This document shows, one piece after another, positions 12,101 to 25,128 of a stretch of 64,000 bases of DNA (positions are counted from its first letter, which is position 1; every line of letters starts with the position of its first letter). Source of the stretch: Lycium barbarum (Eukaryota > Streptophyta > Magnoliopsida > Solanales > Solanaceae); contig NC_083338.1 of the NCBI RefSeq assembly GCF_019175385.1, positions 87,627,777-87,691,776 on the forward strand, written 5' to 3'. A model generated the notes under the pieces. It had not been told where the DNA came from and did not search any database. It saw only the letters and a program-made list of their open reading frames with translations. The translations under genes and the position numbers were made by a program.

Positions 12101-12202
12101 AATTCTTTAATTCTGCCTATAAGCTTGGGGATAACTTCGCGTCCATTACTAATATTATTTAACTCGCACACTTCGCAACGCATGAGAATACGGGATGTAA
12201 CA
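9120..12202 (-). mobile_element. Solo LTR, family 2, TSD GGAAC
   Basis: A 3,083-bp insertion lies inside LTR B. The 5-bp repeats GGAAC (9115-9119 and 12203-12207) flank it, and uninterrupted copies of the site (CCTTATAGGAACATCATG near 4000 and 17165) prove it is an insertion. The plus-strand ends are TATCACACCC and GGGATGTAACA; TG has become TA at one end. The start resembles the LTRs at 35373 and 63682. No internal region, PBS or coding sequence is present, as expected after LTR-LTR recombination. It carries a perfect hairpin GCGTCC/GGACGC (9606-9611 with 9622-9627), an AGTAC/GTACT stem (9629-9645) and a 40-bp minisatellite. Confidence 0.9.
9880..10160. repeat. 40-bp minisatellite within family-2 solo LTR
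   Basis: Units built on CCGCTTCCGGCTCAATAATA and CCCTTCGGGCAG start at 9981, 10021, 10061, 10101 and 10141 with an exact 40-bp period. Shorter, diverged units precede them; one at 9944 is 37 bp long. Differences between core units are single bases. Confidence 0.95.
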
Positions 12203-13582
12203 GGAACATCATGCCACAATTTCTTGAATCTCTATACTCTAGCTCATTGTCATCACCATCATATTCGTATGTAATTCAATATATTGAAGGATTCATAGAC
12301 TTCGTTTTGTAGAAGGATTATATAAGACTTGAAGGATTCATGCCTTTGAAAGAGAAGATAAGCCTTACATACCTTTTCCTTTAGCTATTCTACCGCTTGA
12401 TCGTTCTTCTTCAATATTCGCGTCTTTACCTTCAAGAGAATTCGCATCAACGCCAGTTAATCGACTATAAGAACGCGTGACTATTTTCTAGGGAAAATTG
12501 GGCAGCATTTCCTTTGTTTGTACTACTTTTCTCATGTTTCATTTCAATTACCAAACATTCACAATATCATATCAGCAATCGTCATTTATCTACATTTACC
12601 ACATTCCACCATTTTTTTCCAATTTCTCCACATTTATGGGTTTTAGCTCATCATCACATTTTCTCATACGTCACACCTAGTTTATTATCTACACGTCATT
12701 TATAACATATTTATACTCCCAACTCATCAACATTCATAATCCAATCCAACTATCATTCAACTATGACACTATTCACATTGTATGACCCATTTACTACACT
12801 CTTCTACCATCCGAGTGTTTCAACGTATAACTACTTCAATCATCATGAGAAAGTCATAAAACTTACCTTAGATGTGGTGCGAATGAGCCTTGAGTAGCAA
12901 TACTCTTCTATGCCAAAAACCCTACTTCACTTCCTTTGTAATTTCTTGGTGTAGATGAACTTTAATGAATTTCACACTCTTGATTTCATGGTTTTAAAGT
13001 TGTTGATCTTGATTTTCCTTTGCTTCTTTTGGATTGTGGTTGAAATGTTTGGAGAATATCCTAGAATGTTCTTGAGTAGTGTAGATGAGAAATGAAATAA
13101 TATGAGGCATGGGTCCCTTTTAATAATCACAAAATCTGATTTTTAATGAACAATCGTCGGGGTGAACAGTGGTCGTAAACCACAGTTTACGGACCGTAAA
13201 CCAGTTTACGGGCCGTATAGTGTGGTCGTATTTAAGCATGTCCAAAACAGAAAGGTTGGCTGATGATTATGGCAGTTTACGATCGAGGTTTACGGTCCGT
13301 AAATCAGTTTACGGGCCGTATACCAAGTCGTGTTTAACCATTTTCACACTTAACAGAAAGTTGAGATTTTTGGGAAGCTGGAGGACGATGGCAGTATACA
13401 GTCCGTAAATCACTTTGCGGGTCGTATTCTGCTTTACGACCACTGGCTAAATTGAAATTCTACAACTTTCTTATTTCCAAAATTCATGAATCGTCATTCC
13501 CTACTTAGTAAAACATCGCACACTCATACCCCTCGTTGGTTTATTCATTGTACATGTACGGGGTCTTTTCCGAGGTGTAACA
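12203..13582 (-). repeat. LTR B, second part
   Basis: Continuation of the interrupted LTR B, ending in GTGTAACA at 13582 beside the polypurine tract of copy B. It contains the weak TATA-like region near 13115-13125 (minus sense) and the palindrome arrays near 13187-13425. Confidence 0.85.
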
Positions 13583-13597
13583 TTCTTCCCCCCTTTT
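13583..13597 (-). other. Polypurine tract, copy B
   Basis: Same AAAAGGGGGGAAGAA tract (minus strand), directly beside the LTR end at 13582. Confidence 0.85.
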
Positions 13598-14163
13598 GGA
13601 ACATTTGTCCTCGAATGTTAAACACTCGGGATTCTACAAAAATTTCGCCAGAGTTTCCCCTGTACCTTGGCACTACCACCCTGTCACACAACCCATAATA
13701 TCTTCGCCTCACAGGGCTACATCTCAATATCAACATATCTATGGCCACACACGACCCTAAGCATAAAAATAAGGCATATATACCTTAAATTGTTGGGGCT
13801 TCGTCTCGAACCTCCACTGGGGTTTGAAATAAGTGTGAATACTTGAACTTCGTACTCTCACCTTCATCGAACGTATTGACGATATAGTTTACATGATAAG
13901 GGAGCTTTCACTCACAAATAACTTACTCGGTAGCGTATGTCACTCTCTTAACTGACTCTTTATTTTGTTCGTCGACTACTATCTTGGGAGTTCTACTCCT
14001 CACATCTTGCTTCCTTAGGACTTAAGTAGCATCGTCCTTACAATCCCCTTCAAGTCCTATGGGTAGTACTCTTTAGAAAGGCATTTCATAAAGATCACGG
14101 GTGATGGGTCAATACTGTCCTTTAGGATGTATATATATATATAAGCATTGTTAATACCTCATA

Positions 14164-15730
14164 TCATACTTTACTGATTTCCGTCATACATAACATAAAA
14201 CCTCTCAACTCATACTTATTTAACATTACAATCATATTTCTCTTTTTATATATCACCAACGGTGCAGATATACCTGTGACGGCATCGGGGGATGATTCTG
14301 GATCCTGTTGCCCAGCTAAAGCGTATATACGGGGCTGAGTGGCACTTGAAGTAGATGCTCCCCCTCTGCCTCTACCTCGAACTGCTGGAATCGGGGAAGT
14401 CTGCCCTCCCGGGCGCACCGAGGAAGAACCAGCGGCTGATCCTGCGGGCTGAACCGCGTGCCTACCGCCTCGAAACGGGTACTCTCTCATAATGTGACCC
14501 GACTGGCCGCAAACATAACAAACATCCGAGCTCAATTGGCATGGTCCCCAATGTAGCTTATCACACTGGGTACATTGTGGTATAGATGATCTCCTCTGGC
14601 CTGAATCACTCATGTACTGAGAGCCCGCCTCGGTGAAACTTTGATCCTGTCCGGGATGACTAGAGAAGTCGGACCCCTGGTCTGCAACTCGTGGAGGTAT
14701 ACTAGTCACCGACTGACCTGAGTGCCTAGAATACGTCTACCTCGATCCCCTTCTATGGTCGCTATCAGCACCTACAGATCTGGCCCTCTTACTTGGCCCC
14801 TGATCCATATCACGCTCGCCCTTTTGCGGATGTCGTTGCTCTTCGAGATTTTGAGCATGGGCTTGAATGCGGGAGATATCCATCCCGTCCTGCAATGAAG
14901 CCGTTAAGCAATCTTTGAACAAATGTGGCCCTAGGCCACTCACAAACCTATGCACTCTGTCTCCCATATCGAATACCATAGCCGGGGCATATCTAGCCTA
15001 TGAATTGAATTGAAGGCTATACTCCGAGCACTCATATTTCCTTGTTTCAAATTTAAGAACCTATCCGCTCTAGCTCGGCGGACCTCAGGTGGCAAGTAGT
15101 GGCTGATGAAGGCATTTACAAATTCCTGCCAAACCGGAGGAGGTGCATTCTCTCCTCTTGATAATACCCAATTATTATACCATAGGACTGCCACGTCCCG
15201 GAGTCTGTAAGATGCTAACTCCACGGATTCAGTCTCGGAGGCATGGATAATTTTCAATGTCCTCAACATCTCATCAATAAAATTTTGCGGATCTTCGTCC
15301 GGCTTCGACCCAAAGAATCCGGAGGATTTAAAGTCATAAAATCGCGGGCTCTAGTACTAACGGCCCTGTCACTTGAACCCGAACCTTGTAGCTGTGCCTG
15401 GGCGGCAACTAGCTGTGTCAATAAGCGGATAGCCTCGGTCACTTGTTGACCCGAAGCAGCCGAGGGAGGAATTGGAGCTAGAGCTCCTCCTTGTTCTCCC
15501 ACATCAGGCGGGGTGGAGGAAGTATTAGATAGGGCCTCATTATGTGACTCGCCCTCTTCTACATACATCGGAGGCTCTCTTTCTACTCGCCTCTTTGCCG
15601 TATTCTTGCCCTTCTGGGCGGCTGTAGCTTTCCCCTTTGGCGGAATTCTGAAATCATAACGCACTTTTAGGTAGAATAACATCTTATACATGGATCTATC
15701 GCACGATCTCATAAGAAGAAGGATGGTCAT
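14164..15730 (-). pseudogene. gag: Decayed gag, copy B
   Basis: Same three-frame gag remnant as in copy A: N-terminal frame from the Met at 15730, middle capsid-like frame 15269-14940, then 14979-14737 and 14709-14164. It shares both frameshifts with A and C, so these predate the amplification. It also has a TAG between the last two pieces (near 14738), where copy A encodes Gln. The first zinc knuckle is intact; the second ends in Tyr instead of Cys. Protein similarity ends at the same DAVTG point. The product could not be an intact Gag. Confidence 0.8.
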
Positions 15731-15837
15731 TTTTTTTCCTAAATTCCCTGTAGCCTCTTGTTTATTAATGTGGCGCGCAACACACCATAAACAAGACTGT
15801 ACTAGACACGACTCGTAAACACTTCCTAGGACGAACT

Positions 15838-15849
15838 GCTCTGATACCA
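15838..15849 (-). other. Primer-binding site, copy B
   Basis: TGGTATCAGAGC on the minus strand, 4 nt from the LTR at 15854. Confidence 0.9.
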
Positions 15850-15853
15850 CTTT

Positions 15854-16171
15854 TGTCACGACCCAGCTAGGGGCCGTGACCGGTACCCGGGGCTGACCAC
15901 CGAGCACCGCTCGTTCTACTACTCATCATACTCATTAAGCCTTTTTTTTTCGTCAATAATCTCATAATCATAAGAAAATCATTTTCAGTAAAGAACATAA
16001 ATACCTTTATATACATAAGCCTTTTGGCTATCAAAATATAATGTACACATATCTACATATATATAGGAGAGACCTTGTGAGACCATATAACCCACACATA
16101 CGTATCTACGAGCCTCTACTAGAATACTAAACATACGGACGCGACAAGACCCCGTCGTGCCCGAAATACTT

Positions 16172-16212
<41 letters not shown>

Positions 16213-18134
16213 AAAGTATGAACCCGATTAGCACCTCTGGAATAATGGAGTGCTTCTGCAAATTTGTTGATAGCTCTTAAAGGCCCGCGCCGTCTCCCTG
16301 TCTACCTGTGGGCATGAACACAGCGTCCAAAGGAAACAGACGTCAGTACGAATATTGTACTGAGTATGTAAGGCATGAATAGAATAAACATGATAGAGAA
16401 ATCGTAAGTCATGAGGTGAAGGTAAAACCTGCGCGACCTTTAAGGATGAATACATTTCATACATATATCACATATACATAATCGTCGTACATGAACCATC
16501 ATAGCGTACACATCATCATGTCATATACTTCATCATCGTAGTGCCGTAGCTTCTCATACACATAAAACATTATCCGTATTCGGCCACGTAGGGCTCGACA
16601 ATATCCGTATTCGGCCACATGGTGGCTCGACAGTATCCGTATTCGACCACGTAGTGGCTCGACAATATCACATACATATCTTCCATATTCGGCCACGTAG
16701 TGGCTCGACCATATCACATGCATCATACAAGGATCAATATATCTCATCATTACCTTTGCCATCACATACATCTTATAAGCTTATCGTAACCTTTCATTAA
16801 TGCACACATTTAAATTTAAGGACAATCTATGAAAATCACATCGTATTCGTAGCCTGAATTTCGTATAAATATCGTATGATAGTCTTTATAATCCTTGGGC
16901 TTAAGCTCATGATTCCCATTATCACTATAGCGTATCTCTTACCTTTATCCCACATGAAATTCTTTATGAACATAGACTCGTAGTTTCTCGAAACATTGGT
17001 CGTAGGACGTATATTGAGGCTTAGGAACAATCTATAACAATGTCGGGGTGACGTAAGGTCGAGAGCCCCCGCTTATATTATGAACGTTTATGAGTATCGT
17101 GCCTCGCCTTGAAGGAAATAGAGCATAAGGCGAGTGTTAATAAAGATAACATCATTAGCCTTATAGGAACATCATGCCACAATTTCTTGAATCTCTATAC
17201 TCTAGCTCATTGTCATCACCATCATATTCGTATGTAATTCAATATATTGAAGGATTCATAGACTTCGTTTTGTAGAAGGATTATATAAGACTTGAAGGAT
17301 TCATGCCTTTGAAAGAGAAGATAAGCCTTACATACCTTTTCCTTTAGCTATTCTACCGCTTGATCGTTCTTCTTCAATATTCGCGTCTTTACCTTCAAGA
17401 GAATTCGCATCAACGCCAGTTAATCGACTATAAGAACGCGTGACTATTTTCTAGGGAAAATTGGGCAGCATTTCCTTTGTTTGTACTACTTTTCTCATGT
17501 TTCATTTCAATTACCAAACATTCACAATATCATATCAACAATCGTCATTTATCTACATTTACCACATTCCACCATTTTTTTCCAATTTCTCCACATTTAT
17601 GGGTTTTAGCTCATCATCACATTTTCTCATACGTCACACCTAGTTTATTATCTACACGTCATTTATAACATATTTATACTCCCAACTCATCAACATTCAT
17701 AATCCAATCCAACTATCATTCAACTATGACACTATTGACATTGTATGACCCATTTACTACACTCTTCTACCATCCGAGTGTTTCAACGTATAACTACTTC
17801 AATCATCATGGCTGATGATTATGGCAGTTTACGATCGAGGTTTACAATCCGTAAATCAGTTTACGGGCCGTATACCAAGTCATATTTGACCATTTTCACA
17901 CTTAACAGAAAGTTGAGATTTTTGGGAAGCTGGAGGACGATGGCAGTATACGGTCCGTAAATCACTTTGCGGGTCGTATTCTGCTTTACGACCACTGGCT
18001 AAATTGAAATTCTACAACTTTCTTATTTCCAAAATTCATGAATCGTCATTCCCTACTTAGTAAAACATCGCACACTCATACCCCTCGTTGGTTTATTCAT
18101 TGTACATGTACGGGGACTTTTCCGAGGTGTAACA
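15854..18134 (-). repeat. LTR C, shared by copies B and C, with ~413-bp deletion
   Basis: This LTR serves as the 5' LTR of copy B and the 3' LTR of copy C, the mark of an array made by unequal recombination. It is 2,281 bp because about 413 bp are missing at 17809/17810, where CATCATG is joined directly to GCTGATGATT. LTR B has the missing part between 12847 and about 13260. The deletion removes the TATA-like region and the first palindrome pair but leaves the remaining palindromes. Confidence 0.85.
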
Positions 18135-18149
18135 TTCTTCCCCCCTTTT
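18135..18149 (-). other. Polypurine tract, copy C
   Basis: Same AAAAGGGGGGAAGAA tract on the minus strand, next to the LTR end at 18134. Confidence 0.85.
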
Positions 18150-18715
18150 GGAACATTTGTCCTCGAATGTTAAACACTCGGGATTCTACAAAAATTTCGC
18201 CAGAGTTTCCCCTGTACCTTGGCACTACCACCCTGTCACACAACCCATAATATCTTCGCCTCACAGGGCTACATCTCAATATCAACATATCTATGGCCAC
18301 ACACGACCCTAAGCATAAAAATAAGGCATATATACCTTAAATTGTTGGGGCTTCGTCTCGAACCTCCACTGGGGTTTGAAATAAGTGTGAATACTTGAAC
18401 TTCGTACTCTCACCTTCATCGAACGTATTGACGATATAGTTTACATGATAAGGGAGCTTTCACTCACAAATAACTTACTCGGTAGCGTATGTCACTCTCT
18501 TAACTGACTCTTTATTTTGTTCGTCGACTACTATCTTGGGAGTTCTACTCCTCACATCTTGCTTCCTTAGGACTTAAGTAGCATCGTCCTTACAATCCCC
18601 TTCAAGTCCTATGGGTAGTACTCTTTAGAAAGGCATTTCATAAAGATCACGGGTGATGGGTCAATACTGTCCTTTAGGATGTATATATATATATAAGCAT
18701 TGTTAATACCTCATA

Positions 18716-20282
18716 TCATACTTTACTGATTTCCGTCATACATAACATAAAACCTCTCAACTCATACTTATTTAACATTACAATCATATTTCTCTTTTTA
18801 TATATCACCAACGGTGCAGATATACCTGTGACGGCATCGGGGGATGATTCTGGATCCTGTTGCCCAGCTAAAGCGTATATACGGGGCTGAGTGGCACCTG
18901 AAGTAGATGCTCCCCCTCTGCCTCTACCTCGAACTGCTGGAATCGGGGAAGTCTGCCCTCCCGGGCGCACCGAGGAAGAACCAGCGGCTGATCCTGCGGG
19001 CTGAACCGCGTGCCTACCGCCTCGAAACGGGTACTCTCTCATAATGTGACCCGACTGGCCGCAAACATAACAAACATCCGAGCCCAATTGGCATGGTCCC
19101 CAATGTAGCTTATCACACTGGGTACATTGTGGTATAGATGATCTCCTCTGGCCTGAATCACTCATGTACTGAGAGCCCGCCTCGGTGAAACTTTGATCCT
19201 GTCCGGGATGACTAGAGAAGTCGGACCCCTGGTCTGCAACTCGTGGAGGTATACTAGTCACCGACTGACCTGAGTGCCTAGAATACGTCTACCTCGATCC
19301 CCTTCTATGGTCGCTATCAGCACCTACAGATCTGGCCCTCTTACTTGGCCCCTGATCCATATCACGCTCGCCCTTTTGCGGATGTCGTTGCTCTTCGAGA
19401 TTTTGAGCATGGGCTTGAATGCGGGAGATATCCATCCCGTCCTGCAATGAAGCCGTTAAGCAATCTTTGAACAAATGTGGCCCTAGGCCACTCACAAACC
19501 TATGCACTCTGTCTCCCATATCGAATACCATAGCCGGGGCATATCTAGCCTATGAATTGAATTGAAGGCTATACTCCGAGCACTCATATTTCCTTGTTTC
19601 AAATTTAAGAACCTATCCGCTCTAGCTCGGCGGACCTCAGGTGGCAAGTAGTGGCTGATGAAGGCATTTACAAATTCCTGCCAAACCGGAGGAGGTGCAT
19701 TCTCTCCTCTTGATAATACCCAATTATTATACCATAGGACTGCCACGTCCCGGAGTCTGTAAGATGCTAACTCCACGGATTCAGTCTCGGAGGCATGGAT
19801 AATTTTCAATGTCCTCAACATCTCATCAATAAAATTTTGCGGATCTTCGTCCGGCTTCGACCCAAAGAATCCGGAGGATTTAAAGTCATAAAATCGCGGG
19901 CTCTAGTACTAACGGCCCTGTCACTTGAACCCGAACCTTGTAGCTGTGCCTGGGCGGCAACTAGCTGTGTCAATAAGCGGATAGCCTCGGTCACTTGTTG
20001 ACCCGAAGCAGCCGAGGGAGGAATTGGAGCTAGAGCTCCTCCTTGTTCTCCCACATCAGGCGGGGTGGAGGAAGTATTAGATAGGGCCTCATTATGTGAC
20101 TCGCCCTCTTCTACATACATCGGAGGCTCTCTTTCTACTCGCCTCTTTGCCGTATTCTTGCCCTTCTGGGCAGCTGTAGCTTTCCCCTTTGGCGGAATTC
20201 TGAAATCATAACGCACTTTTAGGTAGAATAACATCTTATACATGGATCTATCGCACGATCTCATAAGAAGAAGGATGGTCAT
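18716..20282 (-). pseudogene. gag: Decayed gag, copy C
   Basis: Nearly identical to copy B, with the same two frameshifts and the same in-frame TAG near 19290. B and C are thus closer to each other than to A. Pieces run 20282-19815, 19821-19492, 19531-19289 and 19261-18716. The second zinc knuckle again ends in Tyr. No protease, RT or integrase sequence follows. Confidence 0.8.
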
Positions 20283-20389
20283 TTTTTTTCCTAAATTCCC
20301 TGTAGCCTCTTGTTTATTAATGTGGCGCGCAACACACCATAAACAAGACTGTACTAGACACGACTCGTAAACACTTCCTAGGACGAACT

Positions 20390-20401
20390 GCTCTGATACC
20401 A
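20390..20401 (-). other. Primer-binding site, copy C
   Basis: TGGTATCAGAGC on the minus strand, 4 nt from the LTR at 20406. Confidence 0.9.
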
Positions 20402-20405
20402 CTTT

Positions 20406-20722
20406 TGTCACGACCCAGCTAGGGGCCGTGACCGGTACCCGGGGCTGACCACCGAGCACCGCTCGTTCTACTACTCATCATACTCATTAAGCCTTTTTTT
20501 TCGTCAATAATCTCATAATCATAAGAAAATCATTTTCAGTAAAGAACATAAATACCTTTATATACATAAGCCTTTTGGCTATCAAAATATAATGTACACA
20601 TATCTACATATATATAGGAGAGACCTTGTGAGACCATATAACCCACACATACGTATCTACGAGCCTCTACTAGAATACTAAACATACGGACGCGACAAGA
20701 CCCCGTCGTGCCCGAAATACTT

Positions 20723-20777
<55 letters not shown>

Positions 20778-23110
20778 AAATTATGAACCCGATTAGCACC
20801 TCTGGAATAATGGAGTGCTTCTGCAAATTTGTTGATAGCTCTTAAAGGCCCGCGCCGTCTCCCTGTCTACCTGTGGGCATGAACACAGCGTCCAAAGGAA
20901 ACAGACGTCAGTACGAATATTGTACTGAGTATGTAAGGCATCAATAGAATAAACATGATAGAGAAATCGTAAGTCATGAGGTGAAGGTAAAACCTGCGCG
21001 ACCTTTAAGGATGAATACATTTCATACATATATCACATATACATAATCGTCGTACATGAACCATCATAGCGTACACATCATCATGTCATATACTTCATCA
21101 TCGTAGTGCCGTAGCTTCTCATACACATAAAACATTATCCGTATTCGGCCACGTAGGGCTCGACAATATCCGTATTCGGCCACATGGTGGCTCGACAGTA
21201 TCCGTATTCGACCACGTAGTGGCTCGACAATATCACATACATATCTTCCATATTCGGCCACGTAGTGGCTCGACCATATCACATGCATCATACAAGGATC
21301 AATATATCTCATCATTACCTTTGCCATCACATACATCTTATAAGCTTATCGTAACCTTTCATTAATGCACACATTTAAATTTAAGGACAATCTATGAAAA
21401 TCACATCGTATTCGTAGCCTGCATTTCGTATAAATATCGTATGATAGTCTTTATAATCCTTGGGCTTAAGCTCATGATTCCCATTATCACTATAGCGTAT
21501 CTCTTACCTTTATCCCACATGAAATTCTTTATGAACATAGACTCGTAGTTTCTCGAAACATTGGTCGTAGGACGTATATTGAGGCTTAGGAACAATCTAT
21601 AACAATGTCGGGGTGACGTAAGGTCGAGAGCCCCCGCTTATATTATGAACGTTTATGAGTATCGTGCCTCGCCTTGAAGGAAATAGAGCATAAGGCGAGT
21701 GTTAATAAAGATAACATCATTAGCCTTTTAGGAACATCATGCCACAATTTCTTGAATCTCTATACTCTAGCTCATTGTCATCACCATCATATTCGTATGT
21801 AATTCAATATATTGAAGGATTCATAGACCTCGTTTTGTAGAAGAATTATATAAGACTTGAAGGATTCATGCCTTTGAAAGAGAAGATAAGACTTACATAC
21901 CTTTTCCTTTAGCTATTCTACCGCTTGATCGTTCTTCTTCAATATTCGCGTCTTTACCTTCAAGAGAATTCGCATCAACGCCAATTAATCGACTATAAGA
22001 ACGCGTGACTATTTTCTAGGGAAAATTGGGCAGCATTTCCTTTGTTTGTACTACTTTTCCCATGTTTCATTTCAATTACCAAACATTCACAATATCGTAT
22101 CAACAATCGTCATTTATCTACATTTACCACATTCCACCATTTTTCTCCAATTTCTCCACATTTATGGGTTTTAGCTCATCATCACATTTTCTCATACGTC
22201 ACACCTAGTTTATGATCTACACGTCATTTATAACATATTTATACTCCCAACTCATCAACATTCATAATCCAATCCAACTATCATTCAACTATGGCACTAT
22301 TCACATTTTATGACCCATTTGCTACACTCTTCTACCATCCGAGTGTTTTAACGTATAAATACTTCAATCATCATGAGAAAGTCATAAAACTTACCTTAGA
22401 TGTGGTAGGAATGAGCCTTGAGTAGCAATACTCTTCTATGCCAAAAACCCTACTTCACTTCCTTTGCAATTTCTTGGTGTAGATGAACTTTAATGAATTT
22501 CACACTCTTGATTTCATGGTTTTAATGTTGTTGATCTTGGTTTTCCTTTGCTTCTTTTGGATTGTGGTTGAAATGTTTGGAGAATATCCTAGAATGTTCT
22601 TGAGTAGTGTAGATGAGAAATGAAATAATATGAGGCATGGGTCCCTTTTAATAATCACAAAATCTGATTTTTAATGAACAATCATCGGGGTGAACAGTGG
22701 TCGTAAACCACAGTTTACGGACCGTAAACCAGTTTACGGGCCGTATAGTGTGGTCGTATTTAAGCATGTCCAAAACAGAAAGGTTGGCTGATGATTATGG
22801 CAGTTTACGATCGAGGTTTACGATCCGTAAATCAGTTTACGGGCCGTATACCAAGTCGTATTTGACCATTTTCACACTTAACAGAAAGTTGAGATTTTTG
22901 GGAAGCTGGAGGACGATGGCAGTATACGGTCCGTAAATCACTTTGCGGGTCGTATTCTGCTTTACGACCACTGGCTAAATTGAAATTCTACAACTTTCTT
23001 ATTTCCAAAATTCATGAATCGTCATTCCCTACTTAGTAAAACATCGCACACTCATACCCCTCGTTGGTCTATTCATTGTACATGTACGGGGACTTTTCCG
23101 AGGTGTAACA
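20406..23110 (-). repeat. LTR D, 5' LTR of copy C
   Basis: A 2,705-bp full-length family-1 LTR from TGTCACGACCC to GTGTAACA. It is the counterpart of the LTR at 2695-5374 in the duplicated unit and likewise abuts a plus-strand LTR. Confidence 0.88.
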
Positions 23111-25128
23111 GTATAAAATTATACGGATCGTATAAATGTCCGTATAAATCAATCGGGTCAAATTTTTCCCCACTTATAAATAGACGACCCAAGTTCATAT
23201 TTCTCATTTCCCACAACCCTTGAAAGCTCTAGAACATTCTCCATGTCATATTAACACAAACTCAAGGGAAATCAAAGATTAATTACCAAGAATTAAGAGA
23301 ATCAAGTGTGGAGAGGCCCTCTAGGGTTTGTAGAAGTCAAGAAATCTTTTGGTATTGAAGTTGGGGTTTCTCTCAAGTGAAGCATATGCAACCAAAGTTC
23401 ATCCTTATGTGATCAAAGGTGAGTTTCACATCTATTTCATGTTATTAAGAGTATTTGAGTGGTTGAATGACTTGGATGAGAGAAGAAAGTAGAATATGAA
23501 GCTCAAACATGGATTTAATGATATTCTTGAATAGTAAATTAACTTGAGTCATAGTTTTTTTGTGTGACATGAGTATAATTTTGTTGTGGATGATACTGCT
23601 GATGTTGAGGAAGTATTATATGTAGATGAATATGATATTATGTTGTAGCTATGGTTATGAGTGGCTTTGAAAGGGAGCTTTGAGGATTGAACAATGTTTA
23701 ACTTGAAGAAGTCTATTGATTATGATATTATGGGTGTTGCTATTGATGTTTGGGGAGTTGTTTAGTATATGGAGAAAGTTGTTGAAACAAAGGAAATGCT
23801 GCCCAATTTTCGTTAGCTCTTAGTCGCTTTAGTTTGGACTTAAGCCTGTTTTAAATGATCTAATTTAGTACGAATTCTCTTGAATGTAGAGTTGTGAGCT
23901 TGGAAGGAGAACGTTTAGTCGCTAAGAAGACGTAAGGTATGTTAAGGCTAGTCCCTTTCTTTCAAAGGCATGACTCTTATATTACGATTTCCTCTCTACA
24001 TTTCCATGACCTTCTTGCATTCCGAAAGTTGAGAGTTAAAGATCCTTAAGAACTTCTTACGAGAAAAGAGATGAGATATTTTCTATGATGATGACGATTT
24101 TAATGCTAGAAGTTCCAACGCTTATGGTTGCAAAGATGTTGTGAGATAATTGAGCTTATCCTATGATTTTCTTGATTTCACTCATTGTTATGCTCTCACC
24201 TTATGTTACTTGTTCCTTCGGGGTGAGATGTAGTGATGATGATTATTCCATAAGGTAATCGGAGGTCACCGACCTTACGTCACTCCAATATGATTGTAGC
24301 TTTAATTGGGCTCACATGCATGCTTATTTTTATATATGATTGTACCGGGCCTAGTTGGCCGGGAAGACACCACTACGCTAGGCGTAAGTGGGCGGCTTAT
24401 GGATAATAGATACATCGGGCCTAATTAGCCGGGCAGTCACCACTAGTGGGCGGCGTGAGATGACTATCCCGGACGCGGGATACCCGGACGCGAGCTAGTG
24501 ATGATATATGACTCAGACAGCTTATATATATATACACATACATATATGGGTGTTATGATGTGGTTTTAAAAGTAAAAGTTAGCATGCATGGTATCCGCCT
24601 TAAGAGGCAATCATATGTGCAGGTTATCTCTTTATCTCATGTTCCTTATCTCTTTATTATGTCATTATTCATGCCTTACATACTCGGTACATTATTCGTT
24701 CATGCCCGCAGGTAGAGAGGGAGACTATACAAATCCCTAGGAGCATTATCAACAGATACACAGGAGCACTCCACTTCTCCGGAGTTGCCGTTTATTGGTA
24801 TATTCTTTTGTGCACATATTTGGGGCATGGTGGGGTCCTGTCCCGTCCTTATGATTTTAGTACTCCAGTTAGACGCTCGTAGATACATATGTGGGTAGTA
24901 GATATCTTATGATCTCTTTAGTGCATGTCTTGTATATCAGTTTGTAGCCTCGTGGGCTTATACATTGTACATATATGTATATTGTGAGGAGTGATTGAAG
25001 ATCATTTCATGGTAAGCTTTGTTTGAGAATTGTGTTAATCTAAGTTGAATGTGATGATGAGTATGATGAGTGGTGCTTGGTAGGCTATCTCCGGGTACCC
25101 GTCATGGCCCTCTAGCTGGGTCGTGACA
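23111..25128 (+). repeat. Plus-strand gypsy LTR, second copy
   Basis: Near-identical duplicate of 5375-7392. One visible difference is GGGCGACTT against GGGCGGCTT near 6654/24391. TATA-like box at 23175-23182; LTR end CTGGGTCGTGACA at 25116-25128. Confidence 0.85.
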
